NCBI RefSeq assembly: GCF_013280495.1
Contig: NZ_JABSSX010000005.1
Location: forward strand, 186,001-250,000
Source of the DNA: Brevibacterium permense
Lineage (GTDB): Bacteria; Actinomycetota; Actinomycetes; Actinomycetales; Brevibacteriaceae
Direction: 5' to 3'
Length of the DNA: 64,000 nt
The position numbers and the translations under genes are program-made. Within the stretch, counting starts at the first letter, position 1. Each line of letters opens with the position of its first letter. Below the pieces are notes generated by a model. That model had not been told where the DNA came from. It was given only the letters and a program-made list of their open reading frames with translations, and made no database searches. This document shows, piece after piece, positions 1 to 8,553 of this stretch.

Positions 1-32
1 CCAACCATATCCTACGCTGATGATCAAGCTCA

Positions 33-81
33 TACGGTCCAATATGGACGGTATGGTACGGACTATAGGGAACTATAGGGA
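33..81. promoter_or_regulatory. Candidate operator/promoter region of the Mo-hydroxylase operon
   Basis: An inverted repeat TACGGTCCA-ATA-TGGACGGTA (33-53, one mismatch) is followed by two abutting copies of ACTATAGGGA (62-71 and 72-81). The second copy runs into the ribosome binding site GGGAGAGG of the first gene. Placement just before a catabolic operon fits a regulator site, but no regulator gene is visible in the window; it may lie upstream. Confidence 0.4.
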
Positions 82-90
82 GAGGATCGC

Positions 91-2556
91 ATGGACGCGA
101 CCGCCAAGGGCCCGGGCCGTCAGGTCACCCAACCGCTTACCAAAATCCCCGCGACATCTGATGGGCGCATAACCGGCTCACGAATCGAGGATCCGCCGCT
201 TGTGACCGGGCAAGGCCGGTTTCTCGATGATCTCGATCCGCTACCTGGCACATTGGTCGCCGCGATCGTCCGCAGTCCTCATGCGCATGCCAAAATCCGG
301 AAAGTTGACCTAACCCGCGCCAGGTCTCATCCGGGCGTCGCCGCCGTCATCGGACCAGAAGAGGTTCTTGAGACCCTCAAACCCTTTCCGTTGTCTCTAC
401 GCACGAATATGCCTTACTACCCGACTGGGACGGATAAAGTCCGCTATGTCGGTGAGCCAGTGGCGGTTGTCGTTGCCACAGACCGCTACACCGCGGAAGA
501 CGCCGCGGAGCTCGTTCGAGTCGATTACGATGTCCTCCCCGCAGTCGTTGATACCAAAAAGGCGGCCAATCCCGACAGCGCTGTCCTTCACGAAGGTGCG
601 GACAGCAATATCGCCAGCGACCGGAGCTTCACTTTCGGTTCGGTTGATGACGCCTTTGCCCGCGCCGCACACGTAGTCAGCGAGGAGTACAAGTTCCCGC
701 GCTATTCCTCCACGCCCATGGAATGCTACTCCGTCATCGCCGAATGGCGTGATGAATCCACCGGGCCCCAGATCACCGCCTATGCGAACTTCCACGGCCC
801 CTTCTCCATCGTTCCCATTCTGGCCGGCGCACTCGGAATCTCGACTGCCCAACTGCGGATCATCGTCCCGGCGGATAACGGTGGAAGCTTCGGTATCAAA
901 TCCGGGGTCTACCCCTATATCGCCCTCATGGCCCTTGCCAGTCGACATGCTGGCAGACCGGTGCGATGGACCGAGGACCGTATCGAACACCTGCTTTCTA
1001 GCTCAGCAGGTTCAGATCGAATCATGCGTTTCAAGGCTGCTGTATCCGCAACAGGCACTGTTGAGGCGTTGGACGTGGACTTCCAGGAGAACGTCGGCGC
1101 TTACCTCCGTCCGCCAGAACCTGCCACGCTGTACCGCTGTTTCGGCAACATCACCGGCCCCTATGGAATTGACGCTGTGCGCATGAGGGCACGGGCCGTC
1201 GTCACCAACAAGGTGCCCACAGGCCTCAACCGTGGATTTGGCGGGCAGCAACTCTACTTTGGGCTGGAACGATTGATGGACAAAATCGCTGTCACGGTAG
1301 GCAAAGACCCCCTGGAACTCCGGCGAACCAATGCCATCCCGACATCAGCGTTCCCCTATGCCACTCCCACAGGAGGGATTTACGACTCGGGCGATTATGA
1401 AAAGGCCTTCGCAATGCTCACTGAGAGCGCTCAATATGAGAAGTTGCGGGCCGAACAGCAAGCAGCGCGGGAACGCGGTGAGATCATGGGCATTGGCATA
1501 GCCGCTATCGTCGAGCCCTCAGCGACGAACATCGGTTACATCGCTCTCGCCACCCCGCAGGACGAGCGGGTTCGCGGCCGGGACAAGTCTGGTTCCACCG
1601 AACACGTACGAGTCAGCGTTGACCCCCAAGGCGTCGTTTCGGTGCTGCTAGGCACCGTCCCGCAGGGGCAAGGGCACGCGACCGTCGCGCGCGAGATTGT
1701 AGCCAACCAGCTCGGTCTATCTGTCGAACAGGTGGTTCCCAAGATCGACATGGATACCGCGACTACGCCGTGGACGATCACGACCGGCAGCTACTCCTCG
1801 CGATTCTCGCCACTGCTCACGTCAGCGCTCGTAGAAGCGACCGACCGAATCGCGGCAACCATCAAAGTGGCGGCCTCCGTCCTCCTTGCCGAAGACCCGA
1901 CGGAACTGGAACTTGCCGATGGCGAGGTACGAGTCACAGCGGATCCTCAACGATCCGTCCTGTTCCGCCATGCTGCCGGCCTCATCCATTGGGACCCGGG
2001 ATCGCTTCCTGATACCTTCGAGGCCCAGCTCAATGCAGAAGCTGCCTTCACCCCACCGGAATCAACTGCGGCCTCAAAAACAGACCAAATCAACTCCTCG
2101 CTGTGCTACGGCTTCGTCCTCGAGCTAGCCGTTGTGCGCATCGATCCGGAGACGTTGGAGATCGCAATTGAAAAAGTCTTCTCCGTTCACGACCCCGGCA
2201 CCGTACTCAACCCAGTCCTTCTCGAGGGTCAGATACACGGCGCCATGGTGCATGGGCTCGGCGGGGCGATGTATGAGGAGATGTTCTACAGCGAGTCAGG
2301 ACAGCCTACCTCCACTTTCATGGACTACCTCGTCCCTACCTCGGCAGAGGCCGCCTTCCCGTTGACGAGCGAAACCTTCGAGACCCCGTCGCCGCTGAGT
2401 CGACTTGGCGCAAAGGGCGCGGGTGAAGGGAGCAGCATGAGCTTTCCAGCGGTAGTCGCCAACGCAGTATCGGATGCGCTGGCTCCCCATGGCGTGCAAA
2501 TTACCTCACTTCCTTTGCACGGCAATGTCATCCACGAACTCTTGTCCAACAGCTAA
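91..2556 (+). CDS. Xanthine dehydrogenase family molybdopterin-binding large subunit (HmfA-like, putative 2-furoyl-CoA dehydrogenase)
   Basis: This 821-residue protein is the catalytic molybdenum-cofactor subunit of a xanthine-oxidase-family hydroxylase. The hammerhead domain lies at about residues 30-150 (GRFLDDL, RSPHAHAKI), followed by cofactor-binding domains with GGSFGIKSG near 264, LNRGFGGQQ near 378 and the catalytic-Glu segment GAKGAGEG near 772. The active-site signature of true CO dehydrogenase large subunits (AYRCSFR) is absent, so CO oxidation is unlikely. The start at 91 has a good ribosome binding site. It opens a same-strand operon with a crotonase, the FAD and iron-sulfur subunits, a CoA ligase and a transporter. 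That context favours hydroxylation of an aromatic or heteroaromatic acyl-CoA, best matching 2-furoyl-CoA; 4-hydroxybenzoyl-CoA-reductase-like or nicotinate-type substrates are alternatives. Confidence 0.85.
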   Translation: MDATAKGPGRQVTQPLTKIPATSDGRITGSRIEDPPLVTGQGRFLDDLDPLPGTLVAAIVRSPHAHAKIRKVDLTRARSHPGVAAVIGPEEVLETLKPFPLSLRTNMPYYPTGTDKVRYVGEPVAVVVATDRYTAEDAAELVRVDYDVLPAVVDTKKAANPDSAVLHEGADSNIASDRSFTFGSVDDAFARAAHVVSEEYKFPRYSSTPMECYSVIAEWRDESTGPQITAYANFHGPFSIVPILAGALGISTAQLRIIVPADNGGSFGIKSGVYPYIALMALASRHAGRPVRWTEDRIEHLLSSSAGSDRIMRFKAAVSATGTVEALDVDFQENVGAYLRPPEPATLYRCFGNITGPYGIDAVRMRARAVVTNKVPTGLNRGFGGQQLYFGLERLMDKIAVTVGKDPLELRRTNAIPTSAFPYATPTGGIYDSGDYEKAFAMLTESAQYEKLRAEQQAARERGEIMGIGIAAIVEPSATNIGYIALATPQDERVRGRDKSGSTEHVRVSVDPQGVVSVLLGTVPQGQGHATVAREIVANQLGLSVEQVVPKIDMDTATTPWTITTGSYSSRFSPLLTSALVEATDRIAATIKVAASVLLAEDPTELELADGEVRVTADPQRSVLFRHAAGLIHWDPGSLPDTFEAQLNAEAAFTPPESTAASKTDQINSSLCYGFVLELAVVRIDPETLEIAIEKVFSVHDPGTVLNPVLLEGQIHGAMVHGLGGAMYEEMFYSESGQPTSTFMDYLVPTSAEAAFPLTSETFETPSPLSRLGAKGAGEGSSMSFPAVVANAVSDALAPHGVQITSLPLHGNVIHELLSNS

Positions 2557-2583
2557 CCCGACTACAAAAAGGAATCACAGACC

Positions 2584-3363
2584 ATGGCACTTACTGGTGG
2601 AGAAATTCGACTGGACCGCAGCCACGACGGACGCGTTGCGAACTTGACGCTTTCACACGGTCGCTACAACATCGTCACGATGGAGATGCGCAGCGTGATG
2701 AGCGAGCGTTTCGCGGAAATCAATGCGGATCCGCAGATTCAAGTGGTAGTAATTCGTGGGGAGGGTGATCACTTCACCTCCGGCGGCGACATTAGTGGGT
2801 TCATAGAAGTTGAGCCCTATGAGCTGACTGATCTTGGTCAGGACATCACTGCACCGGCGCGTTCTCCCAAACCAGTGATTGCGGCGGTGGATGGATACTG
2901 TTTCGGCGTCGGTTTTGAGCTGGCTTTGGCAACCGACATTCGGCTGGTCACTGATCGCACACAGTTTGCACTACCGGAGATGCGGCTCGGCATGATGCCA
3001 GGAAGCGGCGGCACCCAGCGTTTGGCCCGCCTCGTCGGGCTTTCGCGCGCGAAATACCACGTGCTCACTGCCGCCCGGATCAACGCGCAACAGGCACTCG
3101 ACTGGGGCCTTGCCCCCTCGATCTCGGCAGGTGCTGAGGCGTTGGCTGAAGAAGTGGAACGGGTCGTCCAGACCCTGCTTGGTTACTCACCAATCGCACT
3201 GCGCACGGCTAAGGAAGTTCTCGACCGAGGCGTCGACGGCCCACTGGCTACCGGCGTAGAGCTCGAGCGCAAATCGTACGCGATGCTGCGCTCGACCCAC
3301 GACTTTGCCGAGGGAGTTGCTTCGTTCAACGAAAAGCGCACTCCCACCTTCGAGGGCCGCTAA
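2584..3363 (+). CDS. Enoyl-CoA hydratase/isomerase family protein (HmfE-like acyl-CoA hydrolase candidate)
   Basis: A 259-residue crotonase-fold protein. The oxyanion-hole segments are HFTSGGDISGF (about residue 62) and GYCFGVGFELALATD (about 102), followed by the LPEMRLGMMPGSGGTQRLARLVG helix region. It sits between the large and FAD subunits of the Mo enzyme, which ties it to the same substrate. In the characterised furoate pathway a crotonase-family protein (HmfE) hydrolyses 2-oxoglutaroyl-CoA. The AAPAR..KPVIAA..GYCFGVGFEL stretch resembles that group as I remember it, but this is inference. A hydratase for another CoA ester is the alternative. The start ATG follows AAAAAGGAATCACAGACC. 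Confidence 0.75.
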   Translation: MALTGGEIRLDRSHDGRVANLTLSHGRYNIVTMEMRSVMSERFAEINADPQIQVVVIRGEGDHFTSGGDISGFIEVEPYELTDLGQDITAPARSPKPVIAAVDGYCFGVGFELALATDIRLVTDRTQFALPEMRLGMMPGSGGTQRLARLVGLSRAKYHVLTAARINAQQALDWGLAPSISAGAEALAEEVERVVQTLLGYSPIALRTAKEVLDRGVDGPLATGVELERKSYAMLRSTHDFAEGVASFNEKRTPTFEGR

Positions 3364-3364
3364 C

Positions 3365-4267
3365 GTGAAGGCCGCACCCTTCGCCTACGTTCGTCCGACC
3401 CGGTTGCAGGACGCCGTCACGGAACTTGGTTCCGCCCAGCACGGTGGCGGCAAGGTCATCGCCGGCGGCCAATCCCTGGTACCCGTACTGGCTATGCGGC
3501 TGGGCCGCCCAAGTACCTTGGTGGACATTACCCGAGTGGAGGAACTCACTCACATGACAGTGGATGACCAGTGCCTGCGCGTGGCGGCAGCAGTTCGCCA
3601 ACGCCGGGTCCAGAGAGAGGCATCACAGCTGGTGCCTTTGCTTGGGCTGGCGCTACCGTGGGTCGGCCATCGCGAGATCCGGAGCAGGGGCACAGTGTGT
3701 GGCAGTCTTGCCCACGCAGATCCTTCCGCCGAAATGCCCGCGGTGGCCATGTCACTTAATGCCACGGTTGAAGTCACCGGTCCCAACGGCCGGCGACAGG
3801 TGAGCGCGGCTGATTTCTTCACTGGCGCGATGGCCACGGTCACCGAGCCAACCGAAATCGTCACATCCGTGTCGTTCCCGATCGCGTCGTCCGACGAGGG
3901 ATACGGATTTGCCGAGATTGCTCGTCGGCATGGGGACTATGCCATCGCCGGGGTTGCTGCGCGCGTGCGGTCGACATCTGGCGCAGTGGTAGAGGCCCCT
4001 ATAACCTCTTTTGGAGTCTCTGATAAGCCACAACTACGCGACATGAGCGGTGCATTACAAAGGGCCGTCGACTCCCTGGGCGACCCAGCCGCTCCCACCT
4101 CGGAAATTACCAACGCATTGGAAGAACCTGCCCACGCGATGGCCGAAGACGTCGTCACCACGGCTGGCGACTCACACGGCTCCACGGCATACCGAAAACG
4201 GCTCGTTCGCGTCCTCGCCGCCAGAGAACTCGCGCGGGCCTATCGGTCGAGTCTGAAAGGTGCCTAG
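3365..4267 (+). CDS. FAD-binding subunit of xanthine dehydrogenase family enzyme (CoxM/HmfB-like)
   Basis: A 300-residue medium subunit that passes electrons from the iron-sulfur protein to the final acceptor through FAD. The N-terminal FAD motif GGKVIAGGQSLVPVLAMRLGRP is at about residues 28-49, and a second flavin motif, TVCGSLAHADPSAEMP, is at about 111. The chosen start is GTG at 3365, one base after the TAA of the preceding gene. An in-frame ATG at 3305 lies inside that gene and would add 20 atypical residues. The stop precedes the next ATG by two bases, so the subunits are probably translationally coupled. Confidence 0.87.
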   Translation: MKAAPFAYVRPTRLQDAVTELGSAQHGGGKVIAGGQSLVPVLAMRLGRPSTLVDITRVEELTHMTVDDQCLRVAAAVRQRRVQREASQLVPLLGLALPWVGHREIRSRGTVCGSLAHADPSAEMPAVAMSLNATVEVTGPNGRRQVSAADFFTGAMATVTEPTEIVTSVSFPIASSDEGYGFAEIARRHGDYAIAGVAARVRSTSGAVVEAPITSFGVSDKPQLRDMSGALQRAVDSLGDPAAPTSEITNALEEPAHAMAEDVVTTAGDSHGSTAYRKRLVRVLAARELARAYRSSLKGA

Positions 4268-4269
4268 CC

Positions 4270-5526
4270 ATGACCATCAGATCCATCGCTTCATCCCTAG
4301 GACACACGATCGCTCCCAGCCGGAAGCCTCGCGCGGAGGACGTACCATTGCGGGTCGCCGCCGACGAGGCAGTAACCGTAAGCTTTACGGTTAACGGCCG
4401 TCCGGCCACCGTCCAAGTGGCACCGCGGGTGACTCTTTCCGACGCGTTGCGCGATCATCTCGGCCTCACGGGAACGCACATCGGCTGCGAACACGGTGTC
4501 TGCGGTATGTGCACGGTGATCGTCGACGGTGACGCTGCCCGCGCGTGCCTACTGCTGGCCTGCCAACTAGAAGGTTCTGAGATTATCACCGTCGAAGGGT
4601 TGGGGAAGCCTGATGACCTCCATCCGCTTCAGGCATCCTTTTCGGATCACCACGCTCTCCAGTGCGGATTTTGCACGCCTGGAATGCTCATGAGCTCCTA
4701 TGACCTACTCAAGCATAAGCCCGGGATTTCGGCAGAGGATCTGCCCGACCAAATGTCCGGAGTGCTATGCCGGTGCACGGGGTATCGCCACATCATGGAT
4801 GCAGTCGCTGACGTCTCCGAAAGCTACCCCGGTGGAATTCCAGGGCCCCGCAACTGCGGCCACGCCGCGCTGTTGCCGCGCACGTCGACCGGCGGCGGCT
4901 CAGCCGGCGACGGTGGACATGAAATCGCCGCCGCTGAGGGTCCGAAAGAAATTCATGTTCCTCAGAGTGAGCCAACCGTGACGATCGACGTCGCGAGTGA
5001 AGTCGCCGCAAGTGTCGACGAACTTTGGGTGGTAATCGACGACACCGAACGGATGGCCCGTTGCCTACCCGGAGCAGAGCTGGTCGACGACTTTGGAGAC
5101 GACAAGTATCTGGGGCGCATTCAGGTTGCCCTCGGGCCCGTCAAGCTCTCCTTCGTCGGCGACATACACGTTACTGAGCGTGACCCGGATTCTCATTCGC
5201 TACGCGCTCTCGCTGAGGCGAACGATCCCAGCGGCGGCACCGTACAAGGTGTCGTCCAGCTTGAGATCGATCCGTCGGGAGAAGGAAGCATCATCAATGC
5301 GCACGCCGAGATGCATATGACCGGTCGGATCGCCCAGTTCGGCAGATCGTTGGCGGACGACGTCAGCAACGACATGTTCAACCAATTCACTGCCGCCCTT
5401 GACGCCACCGCGCGGGGCGAAGAACCGGAGGTAGGCGGCGCTCCCCCAAGCGCAGTCAAGATGGCTACCAGGCTCGTATTGGCCCGGGCACGGGCTCTCG
5501 TACAGCGCATCAAGAGAAAGGAATGA
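4270..5526 (+). CDS. Fusion of [2Fe-2S] small subunit (CoxS/HmfC-like) with a CoxG-type SRPBCC domain
   Basis: A 418-residue two-part protein. Residues about 36-185 are the iron-sulfur subunit. The plant-type cluster cysteines are C73, C78, C81 and C93; the second cluster uses C132, C135, C167 and C169 (CGFC...CRCTG). After a Gly/His-rich linker (about 190-235), residues about 238-390 form a polyketide-cyclase-like domain of the CO dehydrogenase subunit G family (VASEVAASVDELWVVIDD, CLPGAEL). A basic C-terminal helix rich in Arg and Lys follows. CoxG proteins are linked to membrane recruitment of the enzyme, so the fusion may hold the complex at the membrane near its electron acceptor; that is inference. 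The small subunit alone is usually about 150-170 residues. Confidence 0.85.
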   Translation: MTIRSIASSLGHTIAPSRKPRAEDVPLRVAADEAVTVSFTVNGRPATVQVAPRVTLSDALRDHLGLTGTHIGCEHGVCGMCTVIVDGDAARACLLLACQLEGSEIITVEGLGKPDDLHPLQASFSDHHALQCGFCTPGMLMSSYDLLKHKPGISAEDLPDQMSGVLCRCTGYRHIMDAVADVSESYPGGIPGPRNCGHAALLPRTSTGGGSAGDGGHEIAAAEGPKEIHVPQSEPTVTIDVASEVAASVDELWVVIDDTERMARCLPGAELVDDFGDDKYLGRIQVALGPVKLSFVGDIHVTERDPDSHSLRALAEANDPSGGTVQGVVQLEIDPSGEGSIINAHAEMHMTGRIAQFGRSLADDVSNDMFNQFTAALDATARGEEPEVGGAPPSAVKMATRLVLARARALVQRIKRKE

Positions 5527-5529
5527 TCA

Positions 5530-7125
5530 ATGGAGATCGGCCGAACACTAACATGGGCAGCGGAAAGATTCCCCGATCGGATTGCCTTCGCGGGTTCTCG
5601 TCGGATGACTTATCCCGAGTGGGACGAGCGTACCAATCGAATTGCCAATTCGATGCTCGCCTTGGGGGTGAAGCCAGGGGACCGTGTTGCGACCTTTCTG
5701 AGCAACTCCGAGGTGATGGCTTCGACACACCTGGCATTGCAAAAGCTGGGCGCAATGTCCACGCCCTTCAACATCCGGCTCTCGGCACCAGAGTTGGCCT
5801 ACTGTCTCGAAAATGCCGAACCAACTGTCATCGTCTGCGACGATCTGGCCTCCGGCATCACGCAGGACGCCCTAAAGAAGTCTACTCCTAGTGCCACGAT
5901 GCTCCACGCCGGGACCAGCCCGATCGAGGGTGCTGCAGATTTCGAAGCCACCGTGGCAGAGGCCGACACTGCACCTCCCGGTATCAACGTGAGTGAATCA
6001 GACGCCAGTGTCATGCTTTACACGTCAGGGACCACAGGCAAACCGAAAGGCGTCCCACGAACTCAGCGCAACGAGTTCGCAGCCTCAGTTGCTCACATCA
6101 TGCAGGCTCAGTACGCGTCCGGTGAGTCCACGCTGGGAGCTATGCCGATGTACCATACCATGGGTCTGCGCTCCCTCCTGTCGATGGTCATCGTCGGAGG
6201 AAAGTTCGTCGAGATGCCAGTGTACGACCCGGAACGTGCCATCGAACTGATCGAGGCAGAGCGAATCTCGGCACTATATCTCGTACCAACTGCCTTTTGG
6301 GCTCTCGCTCAGACCGGAAAGTTGAAGCACGTAGCCTCCACTGTACGCAAACTAGCTTTCGCCGGCGCCGCCATGACCTCGACTCTGTGCCAAAAGCTCG
6401 AGAAAGAAATCGTGCCCGAGGTATTCGTCAACCACTACGGGTCGAGCGAAATATATACCTTCGCCGTCGAGGACAAAGCCTCCAGAAAGCCAGGCAGCGC
6501 CGGACGAGCCGGAATGCTGTCCCAGCTGCGGGTAGTTGACCCAGAGCCTGCAGCTTCGCATACTCCTCTTCCGACGGACGTCGTTGGCGAGATCGTTGTT
6601 TCATTAGACTCCGACGAAGCATTTTCCGGCTATTGGCGTCGGCCTGACGCAAATGCAAAAGCGATACGCGGTGAACGTTGGTACCACACAGGCGACCTCG
6701 GTCACTTCGACGAAGACGGAGATCTCTGGGTGGACGGTCGTGTCGACGACATGATTATCACCGGGGGAGAGAACGTCCATCCCATTGAAGTCGAGGACAT
6801 CCTAAGTCGCCACCCCGACATCGCTGAGGTGTCGGTCGTCGGGCTCAAGGACGAGAAATGGGGACAGGCGGTGACCGCATTCGTCGTTCCTGAAGAGGAG
6901 AACGAGGATCCGCAGGTCTTTGCTGAACGTATCCTCGAATGGACTCGCACCGAGGCCCCCCTCTCCCAGTACAAACGTCCCAAACGTGTTCTCGTGATTG
7001 CCTCGATCCCGAAGAGCCCGGTGGGCAAGATTCTTCGCCGGGAGTTGGTCGCTGGCGCTTATATCCTCAAGGGCGGTACCGGCAGTGATGCCAGTCCTGG
7101 CCATCCACCCGTTGAGACCGTCTAG
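5530..7125 (+). CDS. AMP-dependent acyl-CoA ligase (HmfD-like candidate furoate-CoA ligase)
   Basis: A 531-residue ANL-superfamily enzyme that would activate a carboxylic acid with ATP and CoA. The P-loop-like motif LYTSGTTGKPKGVP is at about residues 162-175, the HYGSSEIY segment at about 302, the YHTGDLGHFDEDG hinge at about 386, and the catalytic lysine region SPVGKILRREL near 497. The ATG at 5530 is three bases after the preceding TGA. Position between the Mo hydroxylase and a carboxylate transporter indicates that the hydroxylase acts on the CoA ester made here. The substrate is not readable from sequence; 2-furoate is the best context-based guess. Confidence 0.8.
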   Translation: MEIGRTLTWAAERFPDRIAFAGSRRMTYPEWDERTNRIANSMLALGVKPGDRVATFLSNSEVMASTHLALQKLGAMSTPFNIRLSAPELAYCLENAEPTVIVCDDLASGITQDALKKSTPSATMLHAGTSPIEGAADFEATVAEADTAPPGINVSESDASVMLYTSGTTGKPKGVPRTQRNEFAASVAHIMQAQYASGESTLGAMPMYHTMGLRSLLSMVIVGGKFVEMPVYDPERAIELIEAERISALYLVPTAFWALAQTGKLKHVASTVRKLAFAGAAMTSTLCQKLEKEIVPEVFVNHYGSSEIYTFAVEDKASRKPGSAGRAGMLSQLRVVDPEPAASHTPLPTDVVGEIVVSLDSDEAFSGYWRRPDANAKAIRGERWYHTGDLGHFDEDGDLWVDGRVDDMIITGGENVHPIEVEDILSRHPDIAEVSVVGLKDEKWGQAVTAFVVPEEENEDPQVFAERILEWTRTEAPLSQYKRPKRVLVIASIPKSPVGKILRRELVAGAYILKGGTGSDASPGHPPVETV

Positions 7126-7137
7126 CAGGGAGACATC

Positions 7138-8460
7138 ATGTCCACGCCCCACAACCAAGACGCACCATCGTCTGTTGCGAGAAACCGGCTCATCGAGCGT
7201 GGCCCCGGTTTCAGGTCCGGTCTTCGCAGCTTACCCAAGCACCTCAACCTCGCCACGTTCGGTGCTGCCATCGTAGCGGCTATCTTCGGTTGCACAGGTC
7301 CCGCGCTCGTCGTGATCAAAGGCGCCCAGGACGGAGGTCTCACACCTGCCCAGAGCGCATCGTGGATCTTCGGGATCTATGTTTTCGGTGGTCTGATCAG
7401 TCTGGTGATGGCCCTTTACTACAAACAGCCGATCACAGGCGCGTACAGCATTCCGGGAGCGGTCCTCGTCGTCGGGGCGTTGCAGGAGTACACGTTCGCA
7501 GAAATGATAGGAGCATATCTTGCGGCTGGCCTGATCGTCCTTATCCTTGGATTGACGGGTGCCATTCGAAAGGTCATTACTTGGATCCCCTTCCCTATAG
7601 TGATGGCCATGATAGCTGGGGCCCTCATCCGATTCGGCACCGCCGTCGTCGACTCGCTCCTGACCGCGCCCATTGTTGTTGGTGCGGCTATCGTGGGCTA
7701 CTTCCTCCTGTCTCGCTTCATCAAAGCGATTCCTGGTGTGCTGGGGGCTCTGGTGTTCGGAAGTATCGCAGCAGCAGTCACCGGCTCCTACGGGTCTCTT
7801 GAAGGCGGCGTCGGACTCACGTCACCGGAACTGGTAGCCCCGGCGTTCAATATCGGAGCGATCCTTGCAGTGGGAGTGCCACTGGCGCTCCTGGTCATCG
7901 GTGCGGAGAACACCCAGGCGATGGGTGTGATGATGGCTGAACGATACCGCCCGCCGTTCAATGCCATGACCATAATCAGCGGCATCGGCGGTCTCCTCGC
8001 GCCGCTCTTTGGAGGGCACAACGCAAACATCGCCGGCCCGATGACCGCAATATGCTCCTCCGAGCAAGCCGGCGAGAATAGGGACGGACGCTACGTGGCC
8101 TCCGTGCTGAATGGCATTCTCTTTTGCCTCTTCGGTGTCTTCGCAGGCGTTGCTTTAGCCCTAGTCACTGCTTTGCCACCGGAGTTGACCGCTACGCTGG
8201 CCGGCCTCGCCATGATTGGCGTGCTATTGTCAGCGTTCCAATCAAGTTTCGCTGAGAAGCGATTCCAACTCGGCGCGTTCGTAGCCCTCGTTATAGCGAT
8301 GAGCGGTGTGACCTTGTTCGAGATCTCCGCTCCCTTCTGGGCGCTGATCGGTGGGGTGCTGACCTCATTGATACTGGAAACAAACGACTTCCGTGTTCGT
8401 GACAAAACGGATGCTGCGGACATGAGCCACGTTCCTCCAGCTACCGAGGAAGCGCGCTGA
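7138..8460 (+). CDS. BenE-family carboxylate/proton symporter
   Basis: A 440-residue polytopic membrane protein with about 12 hydrophobic segments starting near residue 40. The family-typical stretch GGHNANIAGPMTAICSS is at about residues 287-303. BenE proteins import benzoate with protons. Here the neighbours form an acyl-CoA hydroxylation pathway and no ring-cleaving dioxygenase is present, so the cargo is more likely the substrate of the adjacent CoA ligase, for example 2-furoate. The start ATG follows CAGGGAGACATC. The C-terminal tail is hydrophilic and presumably cytoplasmic. Confidence 0.82.
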   Translation: MSTPHNQDAPSSVARNRLIERGPGFRSGLRSLPKHLNLATFGAAIVAAIFGCTGPALVVIKGAQDGGLTPAQSASWIFGIYVFGGLISLVMALYYKQPITGAYSIPGAVLVVGALQEYTFAEMIGAYLAAGLIVLILGLTGAIRKVITWIPFPIVMAMIAGALIRFGTAVVDSLLTAPIVVGAAIVGYFLLSRFIKAIPGVLGALVFGSIAAAVTGSYGSLEGGVGLTSPELVAPAFNIGAILAVGVPLALLVIGAENTQAMGVMMAERYRPPFNAMTIISGIGGLLAPLFGGHNANIAGPMTAICSSEQAGENRDGRYVASVLNGILFCLFGVFAGVALALVTALPPELTATLAGLAMIGVLLSAFQSSFAEKRFQLGAFVALVIAMSGVTLFEISAPFWALIGGVLTSLILETNDFRVRDKTDAADMSHVPPATEEAR

Positions 8461-8553
8461 ACAGAGAAGGCTCGTGAATGGTCAGACCCCGGTGGGGTCA
8501 CGTTGGCAAGGTACAGAGCAACTCCATGCTTCAAAGTAGAACGGAGTGACGCA

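Noticed and set aside
91-5526. Reading the molybdoenzyme as aerobic CO dehydrogenase
   Set aside because: The large subunit has no AYRCSFR-type active-site loop, and the operon includes a CoA ligase and a carboxylate importer, which CO oxidation would not need.
7138-8460. Benzoate degradation locus because of the BenE-type transporter
   Set aside because: No benzoate dioxygenase, dihydrodiol dehydrogenase or ring-cleavage enzyme is nearby; the transporter alone does not define the substrate.
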